Origin: Metridium senile
Lineage: Eukaryota; Cnidaria; Anthozoa; Actiniaria; Metridiidae
Assembly: GCA_949775045.1 (NCBI GenBank)
Contig: OX459103.1
Location: 11,662,605-11,726,604 of the forward strand
Direction of reading: 5' to 3'
DNA: 64,000 nt
The translations under genes were made by a program, and so were the position numbers. How positions within the stretch are numbered: the stretch's first letter is position 1; each line of letters begins with the position of its first letter. The notes beneath the pieces were generated by a model. That model was not told where the DNA came from, ran no database searches, and saw only the letters and a program-made list of their open reading frames with translations. Of this stretch, positions 11,502 to 24,186 are shown piece after piece.

Positions 11502-11574
11502 GTTTCCGTAGTGTAGTGGTTATCACGTGCGCCTAACACGCGCAAGGTCCCCGGTTCGTGCCCGGTCGGAAACA
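11502..11574 (+). tRNA. tRNA-Val (AAC), unit 6, B-box variant
   Basis: T-loop A58 is T, which damages the B box and the conserved T54-A58 interaction. G65 is T, opening the T-stem end. Function is doubtful. This is the first unit with the 13-bp spacer insertion. Confidence 0.75.
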
Positions 11575-11820
11575 GCGAAAATTGAATTTTGTAAAATTCT
11601 ACAACTTTTGAGGTAGTTTTGACTTACCTTTGTCAATGCTTTTAGTTCAAGAAGTTATCCACTTTCCAATTAATACTATACTTAATCGCGTTATCCAATT
11701 GTTCTCCTCGGATCAAATTTTACATGTTGTTTGTTCCACATGTACATTACTTCCCAGTTATATATCAATTTGCAAATACCCTTGATTTCGTTGTAATCGT
11801 GGTAATAAGAAATATATGGA

Positions 11821-11893
11821 GCCCGGTTAGCTCAGCTGGTAGAGCATCAGACTTTTAATCTGAGGGTCGTGGGTTCAAGTCCCACATCGGGCG
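11821..11893 (+). tRNA. tRNA-Lys (UUU), unit 7
   Basis: Canonical. Confidence 0.96.
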
Positions 11894-12110
11894 ACGTCAA
11901 TAGTTTTGCAATATATATTGTCTAAAAATCGGGCTGGATAAACTTTTAATAAAATAAACTTCCGTTTCAAGCATTCAATTATATGATAAGATTAACGTTT
12001 TCTATATACAAAGGAAAACCTTAGCTGATGGTCTACTTTTAGTTCGTTCTACATGTGTACAACATTATCGCACTTCGGGAGTAATGACAAAACTCATAAA
12101 CCATCATCAA

Positions 12111-12183
12111 GTTTCCGTAGTGTAGTGGTTATCACGTGCGCTTTACACGCGCAAGGTCCCCGGTTCGATCCCTGGCGGAAACA
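12111..12183 (+). tRNA. tRNA-Val (UAC), unit 7
   Basis: Anticodon TAC. G63 is T, a mismatch in the middle of the T stem. Confidence 0.88.
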
Positions 12184-12676
12184 CATAATTCATATTTTGA
12201 AAATTTAAACCAATAGAAGACAATTATAAATATTCAAATACAACGACATTTAGTTTTAAAAATATATAGAGCCTTAGCTAAATTATTATTTTTCAACCGT
12301 GAAGAAAAAAGACCAAAAACACCGTCTCCGGGAATCATTAGGAAGACACTATCTCTGTCATAATTAAAGCATTTCATATCTATTTACAAAAAGTGGTATT
12401 CGACTAGTAAAGACTGATTCTGTTTCGAATATTAGTATAAGACGAAGTCTAAAAGTATTTTTAGCTTATTCACGCCAATATTGTAATTGCTTTTCTAGAC
12501 ATTGATAAAGGTCCTGCAAGATCTTGAAATTCATGATGTTGTTTAAAATACTGAGAACTAAAGAGCGCGTTTGAAGGTAAGGGTTTCTCTGAAACAAAAT
12601 AAACATAATTGAAAATCGTTTCTGGTATGGAGCACAGGAAAGACAGTGGAGTAAAGCAAAGTTCTACTATGTAAGT

Positions 12677-12749
12677 GTTTCCGTAGTGTAGTGGTTATCA
12701 CGTGCGCCTAACACGCGCAAGGTCCCCGGTTCGTGCCCGGTCGGAAACA
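12677..12749 (+). tRNA. tRNA-Val (AAC), unit 7, B-box variant
   Basis: Carries the same A58-to-T and G65-to-T pair as unit 6, showing duplication of the defective copy. Confidence 0.75.
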
Positions 12750-12995
12750 GCGAAAATTGAATTTTGTAAAATTCTACAACTTTTGAGGTAGTTTTGACTT
12801 ACCTTTGTCAATGCTTTTAGTTCAAGAAGTTATCCACTTTCCAATTAATACTATACTTAATCGCGTTATCCAATTGTTCTCCTCGGATCAAATTTTACAT
12901 GTTGTTTGTTCCACATGTACATTACTTCCCAGTTATATATCAATTTGCAAATACCCTTGATTTCGTTGTAATCGTGGTAATAAGAAATATATGGA

Positions 12996-13068
12996 GCCCG
13001 GTTAGCTCAGCTGGTAGAGCATCAGACTTTTAATCTGAGGGTCGTGGGTTCAAGTCCCACATCGGGCG
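12996..13068 (+). tRNA. tRNA-Lys (UUU), unit 8
   Basis: Canonical. Confidence 0.96.
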
Positions 13069-13285
13069 ACGTCAATAGTTTTGCAATATATATTGTCTAA
13101 AAATCGGGCTGGATAAACTTTTAATAAAATAAACTTCCGTTTCAAGCATTCAATTATATGATAAGATTAACGTTTTCTATATACAAAGGAAAACCTTAGC
13201 TGATGGTCTACTTTTAGTTCGTTCTACATGTGTACAACATTATCGCACTTCGGGAGTAATGACAAAACTCATAAACCATCATCAA

Positions 13286-13358
13286 GTTTCCGTAGTGTAG
13301 TGGTTATCACGTGCGCTTTACACGCGCAAGGTCCCCGGTTCGATCCCTGGCGGAAACA
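13286..13358 (+). tRNA. tRNA-Val (UAC), unit 8
   Basis: Anticodon TAC with the same T63 as unit 7. Confidence 0.88.
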
Positions 13359-13851
13359 CATAATTCATATTTTGAAAATTTAAACCAATAGAAGACAATT
13401 ATAAATATTCAAATACAACGACATTTAGTTTTAAAAATATATAGAGCCTTAGCTAAATTATTATTTTTCAACCGTGAAGAAAAAAGACCAAAAACACCGT
13501 CTCCGGGAATCATTAGGAAGACACTATCTCTGTCATAATTAAAGCATTTCATATCTATTTACAAAAAGTGGTATTCGACTAGTAAAGACTGATTCTGTTT
13601 CGAATATTAGTATAAGACGAAGTCTAAAAGTATTTTTAGCTTATTCACGCCAATATTGTAATTGCTTTTCTAGACATTGATAAAGGTCCTGCAAGATCTT
13701 GAAATTCATGATGTTGTTTAAAATACTGAGAACTAAAGAGCGCGTTTGAAGGTAAGGGTTTCTCTGAAACAAAATAAACATAATTGAAAATCGTTTCTGG
13801 TATGGAGCACAGGAAAGACAGTGGAGTAAAGCAAAGTTCTACTATGTAAGT

Positions 13852-13924
13852 GTTTCCGTAGTGTAGTGGTTATCACGTGCGCCTAACACGCGCAAGGTCC
13901 CCGGTTCGAGCCCGGGCGGAAACA
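13852..13924 (+). tRNA. tRNA-Val (AAC), unit 8
   Basis: Canonical AAC copy within a long (1175-bp type) spacer. Confidence 0.96.
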
Positions 13925-14170
13925 GCGAAAATTGAATTTTGTAAAATTCTACAACTTTTGAGGTAGTTTTGACTAACCTTTGTCAATGCTTTTAGTTCAA
14001 GAAGTTATCCACTTTCCAATTAATACTATACTTAATCGCGTTATCCAATTGTTCTCCTCGGATCAAATTTTACATGTTGTTTGTTCCACATGTACATTAC
14101 TTCCCAGTTATATATCAATTTGCAAATACCCTTGATTTCGTTGTAATCGTGGTAATAGGAAATATATGGA

Positions 14171-14243
14171 GCCCGGTTAGCTCAGCTGGTAGAGCATCAG
14201 ACTTTTAATCTGAGGGTCGTGGGTTCAAGTCCCACATCGGGCG
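14171..14243 (+). tRNA. tRNA-Lys (UUU), unit 9
   Basis: Canonical. Confidence 0.96.
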
Positions 14244-14460
14244 ACGTCAATATTTTTGCAATATATATTTTCTAAAAATCGGGCTGGATAAACTTTTAAT
14301 GAAATAAACTTCCGTTTCAAGCATTCAATTATATGATAAGATTAACGTTTTCTATATACAAAGGAAAACCTTAGCTGATGGTCTACTTTTAGTTCGTTCT
14401 ACATGTGTACAGCATTATCGCACTTCGGGAGTAATGACAAAACTCATAAACCATCATCAA

Positions 14461-14533
14461 GTTTCCGTAGTGTAGTGGTTATCACGTGCGCTTCACACGC
14501 GCAAGGTCCCCGGTTCGATCCCGGGCGGAAACA
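14461..14533 (+). tRNA. tRNA-Val (CAC), unit 9
   Basis: Canonical CAC copy. The next insertion begins 194 bp downstream. Confidence 0.96.
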
Positions 14534-14738
14534 CATAATTCATATTTTGAAAATTTAAACCAATAGAAGACAATTATAAATATTCAAATACAACGACATT
14601 TAGTTTTAAAAATATATAGAGCCTTAGCTAAATTATTATTTTTCAACCGTGAAGAAAAAAGACCAAAAATACCGTCTCCGTGAATCATTAGGAAGACACT
14701 ATCTCTGTCATAATTAAAGCATTTCATAGCGGAGCTCC

Positions 14739-14759
14739 GCGCGGGCCGAAGGCCCGCGC
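14739..14759. repeat. Terminal GC-rich hairpin
   Basis: Stem GCGCGGGCC / GGCCCGCGC with loop GAA, within a window that is otherwise AT-rich. The flanking GGAGCTCC is itself palindromic. Confidence 0.85.
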
Positions 14760-15011
14760 AGGCGGAGCACCATAATTAAGAAAAAATGGTAACCCATCGA
14801 GTTGATTTTTCATGGACACCACATAGGATCGCGGGCGCGCACGTCCGTACAACGGCGTCCGTGCCCATCGCGATACTGATTGGCTGATACATTAAAGCAG
14901 GTTGTTCTTTTATCGACAAAAAAAGTCAAACAAACAACAACAAAATACAACATTTAAAATATCAATTGAGAAAGATGAGAAAGATGAACATCGAAGAAAA
15001 CAAAGATAGCT

Positions 15012-15215
15012 ATGGCCGAAGAAGAAAATAAACTTGGGCCGGATACAAAAATAAAGAAATTTAACAGTAGAAAAGAAAACGACTGAAAGGCCAAGAAAAC
15101 GTGTCTGTAGCTTCTTGGATGAAGAAGAAAATAAACTTGAAGGAGACAAAAATGAGGAAATTTAACTAAAGAAAAGGAAAATAATGAAAGGCCAAGAACA
15201 CATGTCTGTGGATAC
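15012..15215. repeat. Two tandem copies of about 105 bp
   Basis: Diverged copies share GAAGAAGAAAATAAACTTG, GAAATTTAAC and GAAAGGCCAAGAA. They generate two overlapping minus-strand frames (14910-15244), which I do not call genes. The rest of the insertion (15250-16800) is AT-rich DNA in which I see no gene. Confidence 0.7.
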
Positions 15216-17136
15216 AACTTCGTAGAAGAATAAGAATACAGCAACGTAAAAGATTTGAAAAAAAAGCGACTTTATTCGTTATGAAAACTATCTTCAAAAT
15301 GCTTCCTTCAGCACAGTTTATTTATGGATTTTCAACTTGGCAGTTTAACTATGACCCATGTTTAATTCATCAAAACTGATTCAAGTACATACATGTATTC
15401 GTCAAAATATTATCGATCTCATTGAGAAGAAGAAAACCTCAGGAAAATAATCACCGATAAAGTAAGTTCAACGAATTATTTTTTCAAGTCAGTTTTTTGA
15501 GAGAAAAATGGTTTGATAACGAGCGTGAAAAAAACACCTAAAAACTTGAAATAATTAAGCTTCAAAAAAGGAAAAATCCTTTCTCTGTTAACGTTTTATT
15601 ATAGAAAGAAAAGAGAAAGGTTTATCTCTTAGCTTTTGATGTTTACTTTTCGAGATAAAAACCGTACACTAACACGATATTTGTGATTGTACTTTTCGTG
15701 GCATTTGCATGGCAATTCAAAAAGGGATTTATTCATAACGTACTTTTTACAAACTCATAAACGGAAAACATTAAAGATGAATTAAAATACAAACATATTT
15801 CAAAATTGGTTGAATAACTTTTGTTTATTTGGCGATATGGACAATTGTATGGTTACTAAACGAGCCGGTTTTTTTACAGATCAAAATTATGTTTTACACA
15901 AACTTTTTCATAATAAAATACCTTGTTTTAACATCCTTGTCTTTTCAAATCGATCCTGTGTTGGTTGATACTTGAGGTCTTTAATTCCACTTCAAAAGAA
16001 CTTTCAGGTCGTTTGTGTTTTGTTTGAATTTTGAAGATTTGCAATGAATACTTTTCTAATACGATGAAAAGGTTTTTTTTATAAAGAAATGTTCTAGAAT
16101 TTCCTTTTTCCCTTTTAATACATAGTTACCATTCTATTAAGTACTTGTTCAAGTAACGTTTTTGTCAATATGAAGCTCAAAATCTTCATTTTTCTCAGCG
16201 TTTTGTCTTGTGTTTGAAGCGAACTTGAGGGTACCTTGCCGTTCGCAAACTTACCATGTACGCCGTGTCGTGACACAAAGTCACGCTGTCACGAATTTGT
16301 GTGCGATTTGACCTCAAAAAGTAAAATCTAAAAATTCATATCTTTCAAAAACGCGTGAATACCCCTAATTTTGTTTCTCTTGAAACGTTATAGTGATATC
16401 GAACTTTTTTTCTAGGTTCATATTTTAAAAATATAAATGGTTTGGGTTGGATTTTTAGTCAATAATTCATTATGCACACAAAATACCTTTTTCATATAAT
16501 TTGAGCATAAAATTATTGAAAAATATAGTAAGTTGTATGCGTGATAAATAAGATTTTTGAATTTTTATCGAAAATATATAAATCGCAGATTATTATTTGC
16601 TCATAAAGTAAATAAAAGTAAAAGTCCGTTCCACCTATATCTATGATTTTGTAGTTTTCTTTTGCGGTTACATGACTAAAATAATTACAGTTTTAGATTG
16701 GGCATGGCCCATTCACAAAAACTATTTACATGCACATATTCATGTTGTAAGAACAATTTTTAAATTAATTTAAATTAATTTTTAATTTTTTTAAAAACTG
16801 TGAGCTCCGCTATTAGGTATTACCTAATTTGTATATTATCTATTTACAAAAAGTGGTATTCGACTAGTAAAGACTAATTCTGCTTCGAATATTAGTATAA
16901 GACGAAGTCTAAAAGTATTTTTAGCTTATTCACGCCAATATTGTAATTGCTTTTCTAGACATTGATAAAGGTCCTGCAAGATCTTGAAATTCATGATGTT
17001 GTTTAAAATACTGAGAACTAAAGAGCGCGTTTGAAGGTAAGGGTTTCTCTGAAACAAAATAAACATAATTGAAAATCGTTTCTGGTATGGAGCACAGGAA
17101 AGACAGTGGAGTAAAGCAAAGTTCTACTATGTAAGT

Positions 17137-17209
17137 GTTTCCGTAGTGTAGTGGTTATCACGTGCGCCTAACACGCGCAAGGTCCCCGGTTCGAGCCCGG
17201 GCGGAAACA
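17137..17209 (+). tRNA. tRNA-Val (AAC), unit 9
   Basis: Canonical AAC copy completing unit 9 across the insertion. Confidence 0.96.
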
Positions 17210-17455
17210 GCGAAAATTGAATTTTGTAAAATTCTACAACTTTTGAGGTAGTTTTGACTAACCTTTGTCAATGCTTTTAGTTCAAGAAGTTATCCACTTT
17301 CCAATTAATACTATACTTAATCGCGTTATCCAATTGTTCTCCTCGGATCAAATTTTACATGTTGTTTGTTCCACATGTACATTACTTCCCAGTTATATAT
17401 CAATTTGCAAATACCCTTGATTTCGTTGTAATCGTGGTAATAGGAAATATATGGA

Positions 17456-17528
17456 GCCCGGTTAGCTTAGCTGGTAGAGCATCAGACTTTTAATCTGAGG
17501 GTCGTGGGTTCAAGTCCCACATCGGGCG
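17456..17528 (+). tRNA. tRNA-Lys (UUU), unit 10
   Basis: D-stem C13 is T (wobble with G22). Otherwise canonical. Confidence 0.93.
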
Positions 17529-17745
17529 ACGTCAATATTTTTGCAATATATATTTTCTAAAAATCGGGCTGGATAAACTTTTAATGAAATAAACTTCCGT
17601 TTCAAGCATTCAATTATATGATAAGATTAACGTTTTCTTTATAAAAAGGAAAACCTTAGCTGATGGTCTACTTTTAGTTTGTTCTACATGTGTACAACAT
17701 TATCGCACTTCGGGAGTAATGACAAAACTCATAAACCATCATCAA

Positions 17746-17818
17746 GTTTCCGTAGTGTAGTGGTTATCACGTGCGCTTCACACGCGCAAGGTCCCCGGTT
17801 CGATCCCGGGCGGAAACA
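17746..17818 (+). tRNA. tRNA-Val (CAC), unit 10
   Basis: Canonical CAC copy. Confidence 0.96.
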
Positions 17819-18311
17819 CATAATTCATATTTTGAAAATTTAAACCAATAGAAGACAATTATAAATATTCAAATACAACGACATTTAGTTTTAAAAATAT
17901 ATAGAGCCTTAGCTAAATTATTATTTTTCAACCGTGAAGAAAAAAGACCAAAAATACCGTCTCCGGGAATCATTAGGAAGACACTATCTCTGTCATAATT
18001 AAAGCATTTCATATCTATTTACAAAAAGTGGTATTCGACTAGTAAAGACTAATTCTGCTTCGAATATTAGTATAAGACGAAGTCTAAAAGTATTTTTAGC
18101 TTATTCACGCCAATATTGTAATTGCTTTTCTAGACATTGATAAAGGTCCTGCAAGATCTTTAAATTCATGATGTTGTTTAAAATACTGAGAACTAAAGAG
18201 CGCGTTTGAAGGTAAGGGTTTCTCTGAAACAAAATAAACATAATTGAAAATCGTTTCTGGTATGGAGCACAGGAAAGACAGTGGAGTAAAGCAAAGTTCT
18301 ACTATGTAAGT

Positions 18312-18384
18312 GTTTCCGTAGTGTAGTGGTTATCACGTGCGCCTAACACGCGCAAGGTCCACGGTTCGAGCCCGGGCGAAAACA
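18312..18384 (+). tRNA. tRNA-Val (AAC), unit 10, double-mismatch variant
   Basis: C50 is A (T-stem A-G mismatch) and G68 is A (acceptor C5-A68 mismatch). The same pair recurs in units 11-15, 19 and 21. Confidence 0.8.
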
Positions 18385-18630
18385 GCGAAAATTGAATTTT
18401 GTAAAATTCTACAACTTTTGAGGTAGTTTTGACTAACCTTTGTCAATGCTTTTAGTTCAAGAAGTTATCCACTTTCCAATTAATACTATACTTAATCGCG
18501 TTATCCAATTGTTCTCCTCGGATCAAATTTTACATGTTGTTTGTTCCACATGTACATTACTTCCCAGTTATATATCAATTTGCAAATACCCTTGATTTCG
18601 TTGTAATCGTGGTAATAGGAAATATATGGA

Positions 18631-18703
18631 GCCTGGTTAGCTCAGCTGGTAGAGCATCAGACTTTTAATCTGAGGGTCGTGGGTTCAAGTCCCACATCGG
18701 GCG
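18631..18703 (+). tRNA. tRNA-Lys (UUU), unit 11
   Basis: Acceptor C4 is T (wobble), shared by units 11-16 and 6. Confidence 0.93.
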
Positions 18704-18920
18704 ACGTCAATAGTTTTGCAATATATATTTTCTAAAAATCGGGCTGGATAAACTGTTAATGAAATAAACTTCCGTTTCAAGCATTCAATTATATGATAAG
18801 ATTAACGTTTTCTTTATAAAAAGGAAAACCTTAGCTGATGGTCTACTTTTAGTTTGTTCTACATGTGTACAACATTATCGCACTTCGGGAGTAATGACAA
18901 AACTCATAAACCATCATCAA

Positions 18921-18993
18921 GTTTCCGTAGTGTAGTGGTTATCACGTGCGCTTCACACGCGCAAGGTCCCCGGTTCGATCCCGGGCGGAAACA
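18921..18993 (+). tRNA. tRNA-Val (CAC), unit 11
   Basis: Canonical CAC copy. Confidence 0.96.
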
Positions 18994-19486
18994 CATAATT
19001 CATATTTTGAAAATTTAAACCAATAGAAGACAATTATAAATATTTAAATACAACGACATTTAGTTTTAAAAATATATAGAGCCTTAGCTAAATTATTATT
19101 TTTCAACCGTGAAGAAAAAAGACCAAAAATACCGTCTCCGGGAATCATTAGGAAGACACTATCTCTGTCATAATTAAAGCATTTCATATCTATTTACAAA
19201 AAGTGGTATTCGACTAGTAAAGACTAATTCTGTTTCGAATATTAGTATAAGACGAAGTCTAAAAGTATTTTTAGCTTATTCACGCCAATATTGTAATTGC
19301 TTTTCTAGACATTGATAAAGGTCCTGCAAGATCTTGAAATTCATGATGTTGTTTAAAATACTGAGAACTAAAGAGCGCGTTTGAAGGTAAGGGTTTCTCT
19401 GAAACAAAATAAACATAATTGAAAATCGTTTCTGGTATGGAGCACAGGAAAGACAGTGGAGTAAAGCAAAGTTCTACTATGTAAGT

Positions 19487-19559
19487 GTTTCCGTAGTGTA
19501 GTGGTTATCACGTGCGCCTAACACGCGCAAGGTCCACGGTTCGAGCCCGGGCGAAAACA
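19487..19559 (+). tRNA. tRNA-Val (AAC), unit 11, double-mismatch variant
   Basis: A50 and A68 as in unit 10. Confidence 0.8.
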
Positions 19560-19805
19560 GCGAAAATTGAATTTTGTAAAATTCTACAACTTTTGAGGTA
19601 GTTTTGACTAACCTTTGTCAATGCTTTTAGTTCAAGAAGTTATCCACTTTCCAATTAATACTATACTTAATCGCGTTATCCAATTGTTCTCCTCGGATCA
19701 AATTTTACATGTTGTTTGTTCCACATGTACATTACTTCCCAGTTATATATCAATTTGCAAATACCCTTGATTTCGTTGTAATCGTGGTAATAGGAAATAT
19801 ATGGA

Positions 19806-19878
19806 GCCTGGTTAGCTCAGCTGGTAGAGCATCAGACTTTTAATCTGAGGGTCGTGGGTTCAAGTCCCACATCGGGCG
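19806..19878 (+). tRNA. tRNA-Lys (UUU), unit 12
   Basis: T4 acceptor variant. Confidence 0.93.
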
Positions 19879-20095
19879 ACGTCAATAGTTTTGCAATATA
19901 TATTTTCTAAAAATCGGGCTGGATAAACTTTTAATGAAATAAACTTCCGTTTCAAGCATTCAATTATATGATAAGATTAACGTTTTCTTTATAAAAAGGA
20001 AAACCTTAGCTGATGGTCTACTTTTAGTTTGTTCTACCTGTGTACAACATTATCGCACTTCGGGAGTAATGACAAAACTCATAAACCATCATCAA

Positions 20096-20168
20096 GTTTC
20101 CGTAGTGTAGTGGTTATCACGTGCGCTTCACACGCGCAAGGTCCCCGGTTCGATCCCGGGCGGAAACA
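20096..20168 (+). tRNA. tRNA-Val (CAC), unit 12
   Basis: Canonical CAC copy. Confidence 0.96.
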
Positions 20169-20661
20169 CATAATTCATATTTTGAAAATTTAAACCAATA
20201 GAAGACAATTATAAATATTCAAATACAACGACATTTAGTTTTAAAAATGTATAGAGCCTTAGCTAAATTATTATTTTTCAACCGTGAAGAAAAAAGACCA
20301 AAAACACCGTCTCCGGGAATCATTAGGAAGACACTATCTCTGTCATAATTAAAGCATTTCATATCTATTTACAAAAAGTGGTATTCGACTAGTAAAGACT
20401 AATTCTGCTTCGAATATTAGTATAAGACGAAGTCTAAAAGTATTTTTAGCTTATTCACGCCAATATTGTAATTGCTTTTCTAGACATTGATAAAGGTCCT
20501 GCAAGATCTTGAAATTCATGATGTTGTTTAAAATACTGAGAACTAAAGAGCGCGTTTGAAGGTAAGGGTTTCTCTGAAACAAAATAAACATAATTGAAAA
20601 TCGTTTCTGGTATGGAGCACAGGAAAGACAGTGGAGTAAAGCAAAGTTCTACTATGTAAGT

Positions 20662-20734
20662 GTTTCCGTAGTGTAGTGGTTATCACGTGCGCCTAACACG
20701 CGCAAGGTCCACGGTTCGAGCCCGGGCGAAAACA
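20662..20734 (+). tRNA. tRNA-Val (AAC), unit 12, double-mismatch variant
   Basis: A50 and A68. Confidence 0.8.
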
Positions 20735-20980
20735 GCGAAAATTGAATTTTGTAAAATTCTACAACTTTTGAGGTAGTTTTGACTAACCTTTGTCAATGCT
20801 TTTAGTTCAAGAAGTTATCCACTTTCCAATTAATACTATACTTAATCGCGTTATCCAATTGTTCTCCTCGGATCAAATTTTACATGTTGTTTGTTCCACA
20901 TGTACATTACTTCCCAGTTATATATCAATTTGCAAATATCCTTGATTTCGTTGTAATCGTGGTAATAGGAAATATATGGA

Positions 20981-21053
20981 GCCTGGTTAGCTCAGCTGGT
21001 AGAGCATCAGACTTTTAATCTGAGGGTCGTGGGTTCAAGTCCCACATCGGGCG
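20981..21053 (+). tRNA. tRNA-Lys (UUU), unit 13
   Basis: T4 acceptor variant. Confidence 0.93.
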
Positions 21054-21270
21054 ACGTCAATAGTTTTGCAATATATATTTTCTAAAAATCGGGCTGGATA
21101 AACTTTTAATGAAATAAACTTCCGTTTCAAGCATTCAATTATATGATAAGATTAACGTTTTCTTTATAAAAAGGAAAACCTTAGCTGATGGTCTACTTTT
21201 AGTTTGTTCTACATGTGTACAACATTATCGCACTTCGGGAGTAATGACAAAACTCATAAACCATCATCAA

Positions 21271-21343
21271 GTTTCCGTAGTGTAGTGGTTATCACGTGCG
21301 CTTCACACGCGCAAGGTCCCCGGTTCGATCCCGGGCGGAAACA
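21271..21343 (+). tRNA. tRNA-Val (CAC), unit 13
   Basis: Canonical CAC copy. Confidence 0.96.
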
Positions 21344-21836
21344 CATAATTCATATTTTGAAAATTTAAACAAATAGAAGACAATTATAAATATTCAAATA
21401 CAACGACATTTAGTTTTAAAAATATATAGAGCCTTAGCTAAATTATTATGTTTCAACCGTGAAGAAAAAAGACCAAAAATACCGTCTCCGGGAATCATTA
21501 GGAAGACACTATCTCTGTCATAATTAAAGCATTTCATATCTATTTACAAAAAGTGGTATTCGACTAGTAAAGACTAATTCTGCTTCGAATATTAGTATAA
21601 GACGAAGTCTAAAAGTATTTTTAGCTTATTCACGCCAATATTGTAATTGCTTTTCTAGACATTGATAAAGGTCCTGCAAGATCTTGAAATTCATGATGTT
21701 GTTTAAAATACTGAGAACTAAAGAGCGCGTTTGAAGGTAAGGGTTTCTCTGAAACAAAATAAACATAATTGAAAATCGTTTCTGGTATGGAGCACAGGAA
21801 AGACAGTGGAGTAAAGCAAAGTTCTACTATGTAAGT

Positions 21837-21909
21837 GTTTCCGTAGTGCAGTGGTTATCACGTGCGCCTAACACGCGCAAGGTCCACGGTTCGAGCCCGG
21901 GCGAAAACA
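21837..21909 (+). tRNA. tRNA-Val (AAC), unit 13, double-mismatch variant
   Basis: A50 and A68, plus an extra T-to-C in the D arm (GTGCAGTGG) that alters the A box. Confidence 0.75.
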
Positions 21910-22155
21910 GCGAAAATTGAATTTTGTAAAATTCTACAACTTTTGAGGTAGTTTTGACTAACCTTTGTCAATGCTTTTAGTTCAAGAAGTTATCCACTTT
22001 CCAATTAATACTATACTTAATCGCGTTATCCAATTGTTCTCCTCGGATCAAATTTTACATGTTGTTTGTTCCACATGTACATTACTTCCCAGTTATATAT
22101 CAATTTGCAAATACCCTTGATTTCGTTGTAATCGTGGTAATAGGAAATATATGGA

Positions 22156-22228
22156 GCCTGGTTAGCTCAGCTGGTAGAGCATCAGACTTTTAATCTGAGG
22201 GTCGTGGGTTCAAGTCCCACATCGGGCG
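22156..22228 (+). tRNA. tRNA-Lys (UUU), unit 14
   Basis: T4 acceptor variant. Confidence 0.93.
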
Positions 22229-22445
22229 ACGTCAATAGTTTTGCAATATATATTTTCTAAAAATCGGGCTGGATAAACTTTTAATGAAATAAACTTCCGT
22301 TTCAAGCATTCAATTATATGATAAGATTAACGTTTTCTTTATAAAAAGGAAAACCTTAGCTGATGGTCTACTTTTAGTTTGTTCTACCTGTGTACAACAT
22401 TATCGCACTTCGGGAGTAATGACAAAACTCATAAACCATCATCAA

Positions 22446-22518
22446 GTTTCCGTAGTGTAGTGGTTATCACGTGCGCTTCACACGCGCAAGGTCCCCGGTT
22501 CGATCCCGGGCGGAAACA
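22446..22518 (+). tRNA. tRNA-Val (CAC), unit 14
   Basis: Canonical CAC copy. Confidence 0.96.
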
Positions 22519-23011
22519 CATAATTCATATTTTGAAAATTTAAACCAATAGAAGACAATTATAAATATTCAAATACAACGACATTTAGTTTTAAAAATGT
22601 ATAGAGCCTTAGCTAAATTATTATTTTTCAACCGTGAAGAAAAAAGACCAAAAACACCGTCTCCGGGAATCATTAGGAAGACACTATCTCTGTCATAATT
22701 AAAGCATTTCATATCTATTTACAAAAAGTGGTATTCGACTAGTAAAGACTAATTCTGCTTCGAATATTAGTATAAGACGAAGTCTAAAAGTATTTTTAGC
22801 TTATTCACGCCAATATTGTAATTGCTTTTCTAGACATTGATAAAGGTCCTGCAAGATCTTGAAATTCATGATGTTGTTTAAAATACTGAGAACTAAAGAG
22901 CGCGTTTGAAGGTAAGGGTTTCTCTGAAACAAAATAAACATAATTGAAAATCGTTTCTGGTATGGAGCACAGGAAAGACAGTGGAGTAAAGCAAAGTTCT
23001 ACTATGTAAGT

Positions 23012-23084
23012 GTTTCCGTAGTGTAGTGGTTATCACGTGCGCCTAACACGCGCAAGGTCCACGGTTCGAGCCCGGGCGAAAACA
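23012..23084 (+). tRNA. tRNA-Val (AAC), unit 14, double-mismatch variant
   Basis: A50 and A68. Confidence 0.8.
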
Positions 23085-23330
23085 GCGAAAATTGAATTTT
23101 GTAAAATTCTACAACTTTTGAGGTAGTTTTGACTAACCTTTGTCAATGCTTTTAGTTCAAGAAGTTATCCACTTTCCAATTAATACTATACTTAATCGCG
23201 TTATCCAATTGTTCTCCTCGGATCAAATTTTACATGTTGTTTGTTCCACATGTACATTACTTCCCAGTTATATATCAATTTGCAAATACCCTTGATTTCG
23301 TTGTAATCGTGGTAATAGGAAATATATGGA

Positions 23331-23403
23331 GCCTGGTTAGCTCAGCTGGTAGAGCATCAGACTTTTAATCTGAGGGTCGTGGGTTCAAGTCCCACATCGG
23401 GCG
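23331..23403 (+). tRNA. tRNA-Lys (UUU), unit 15
   Basis: T4 acceptor variant. Confidence 0.93.
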
Positions 23404-23620
23404 ACGTCAATAGTTTTGCAATATATATTTTCTAAAAATCGGGCTGGATAAACTTTTAATGAAATAAACTTCCGTTTCAAGCATTCAATTATATGATAAG
23501 ATTAACGTTTTCTTTATAAAAAGGAAAACCTTAGCTGATGGTCTACTTTTAGTTTGTTCTACCTGTGTACAACATTATCGCACTTCGGGAGTAATGACAA
23601 AACTCATAAACCATCATCAA

Positions 23621-23693
23621 GTTTCCGTAGTGTAGTGGTTATCACGTGCGCTTCACACGCGCAAGGTCCCCGGTTCGATCCCGGGCGGAAACA
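23621..23693 (+). tRNA. tRNA-Val (CAC), unit 15
   Basis: Canonical CAC copy. Confidence 0.96.
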
Positions 23694-24186
23694 CATAATT
23701 CATATTTTGAAAATTTAAACCAATAGAAGACAATTATAAATATTCAAATACAACGACATTTAGTTTTAAAAATGTATAGAGCCTTAGCTAAATTATTATT
23801 TTTCAACCGTGAAGAAAAAAGACCAAAAACACCGTCTCCGGGAATCATTAGGAAGACACTATCTCTGTCATAATTAAAGCATTTCATATCTATTTACAAA
23901 AAGTGGTATTCGACTAGTAAAGACTAATTCTGCTTCGAATATTAGTATAAGACGAAGTCTAAAAGTATTTTTAGCTTATTCACGCCAATATTGTAATTGC
24001 TTTTCTAGACATTGATAAAGGTCCTGCAAGATCTTGAAATTCATGATGTTGTTTAAAATACTGAGAACTAAAGAGCGCGTTTGAAGGTAAGGGTTTCTCT
24101 GAAACAAAATAAACATAATTGAAAATCGTTTCTGGTATGGAGCACAGGAAAGACAGTGGAGTAAAGCAAAGTTCTACTATGTAAGT

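Larger units (their letters stand above)
14728..16837. mobile_element. Unclassified 2.1-kb insertion with GC-rich hairpin end
   Basis: Array sequence breaks after ...CATTTCAT and resumes at ATCTATTTAC, so the insert is defined by comparison with other units. Its left end has AGCGGAGCTC, mirrored by GAGCTCCGCT at 16802-16811, then a 26-bp tail with the perfect palindrome TTAGGTATTACCTAA. Just inside the left end is a 9-bp-stem hairpin. No transposase is visible. A single terminal hairpin with short subterminal inverted repeats and no clear target duplication would fit a Helitron/Helentron-like non-autonomous element read on the minus strand, but the canonical CTRR end is not seen, so this stays a suggestion. 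Confidence 0.65.

Noticed and set aside
14910..15244. Overlapping Ser/Phe-rich minus-strand frames
   Set aside because: They arise from two tandem DNA copies of A-rich sequence and lack motifs.
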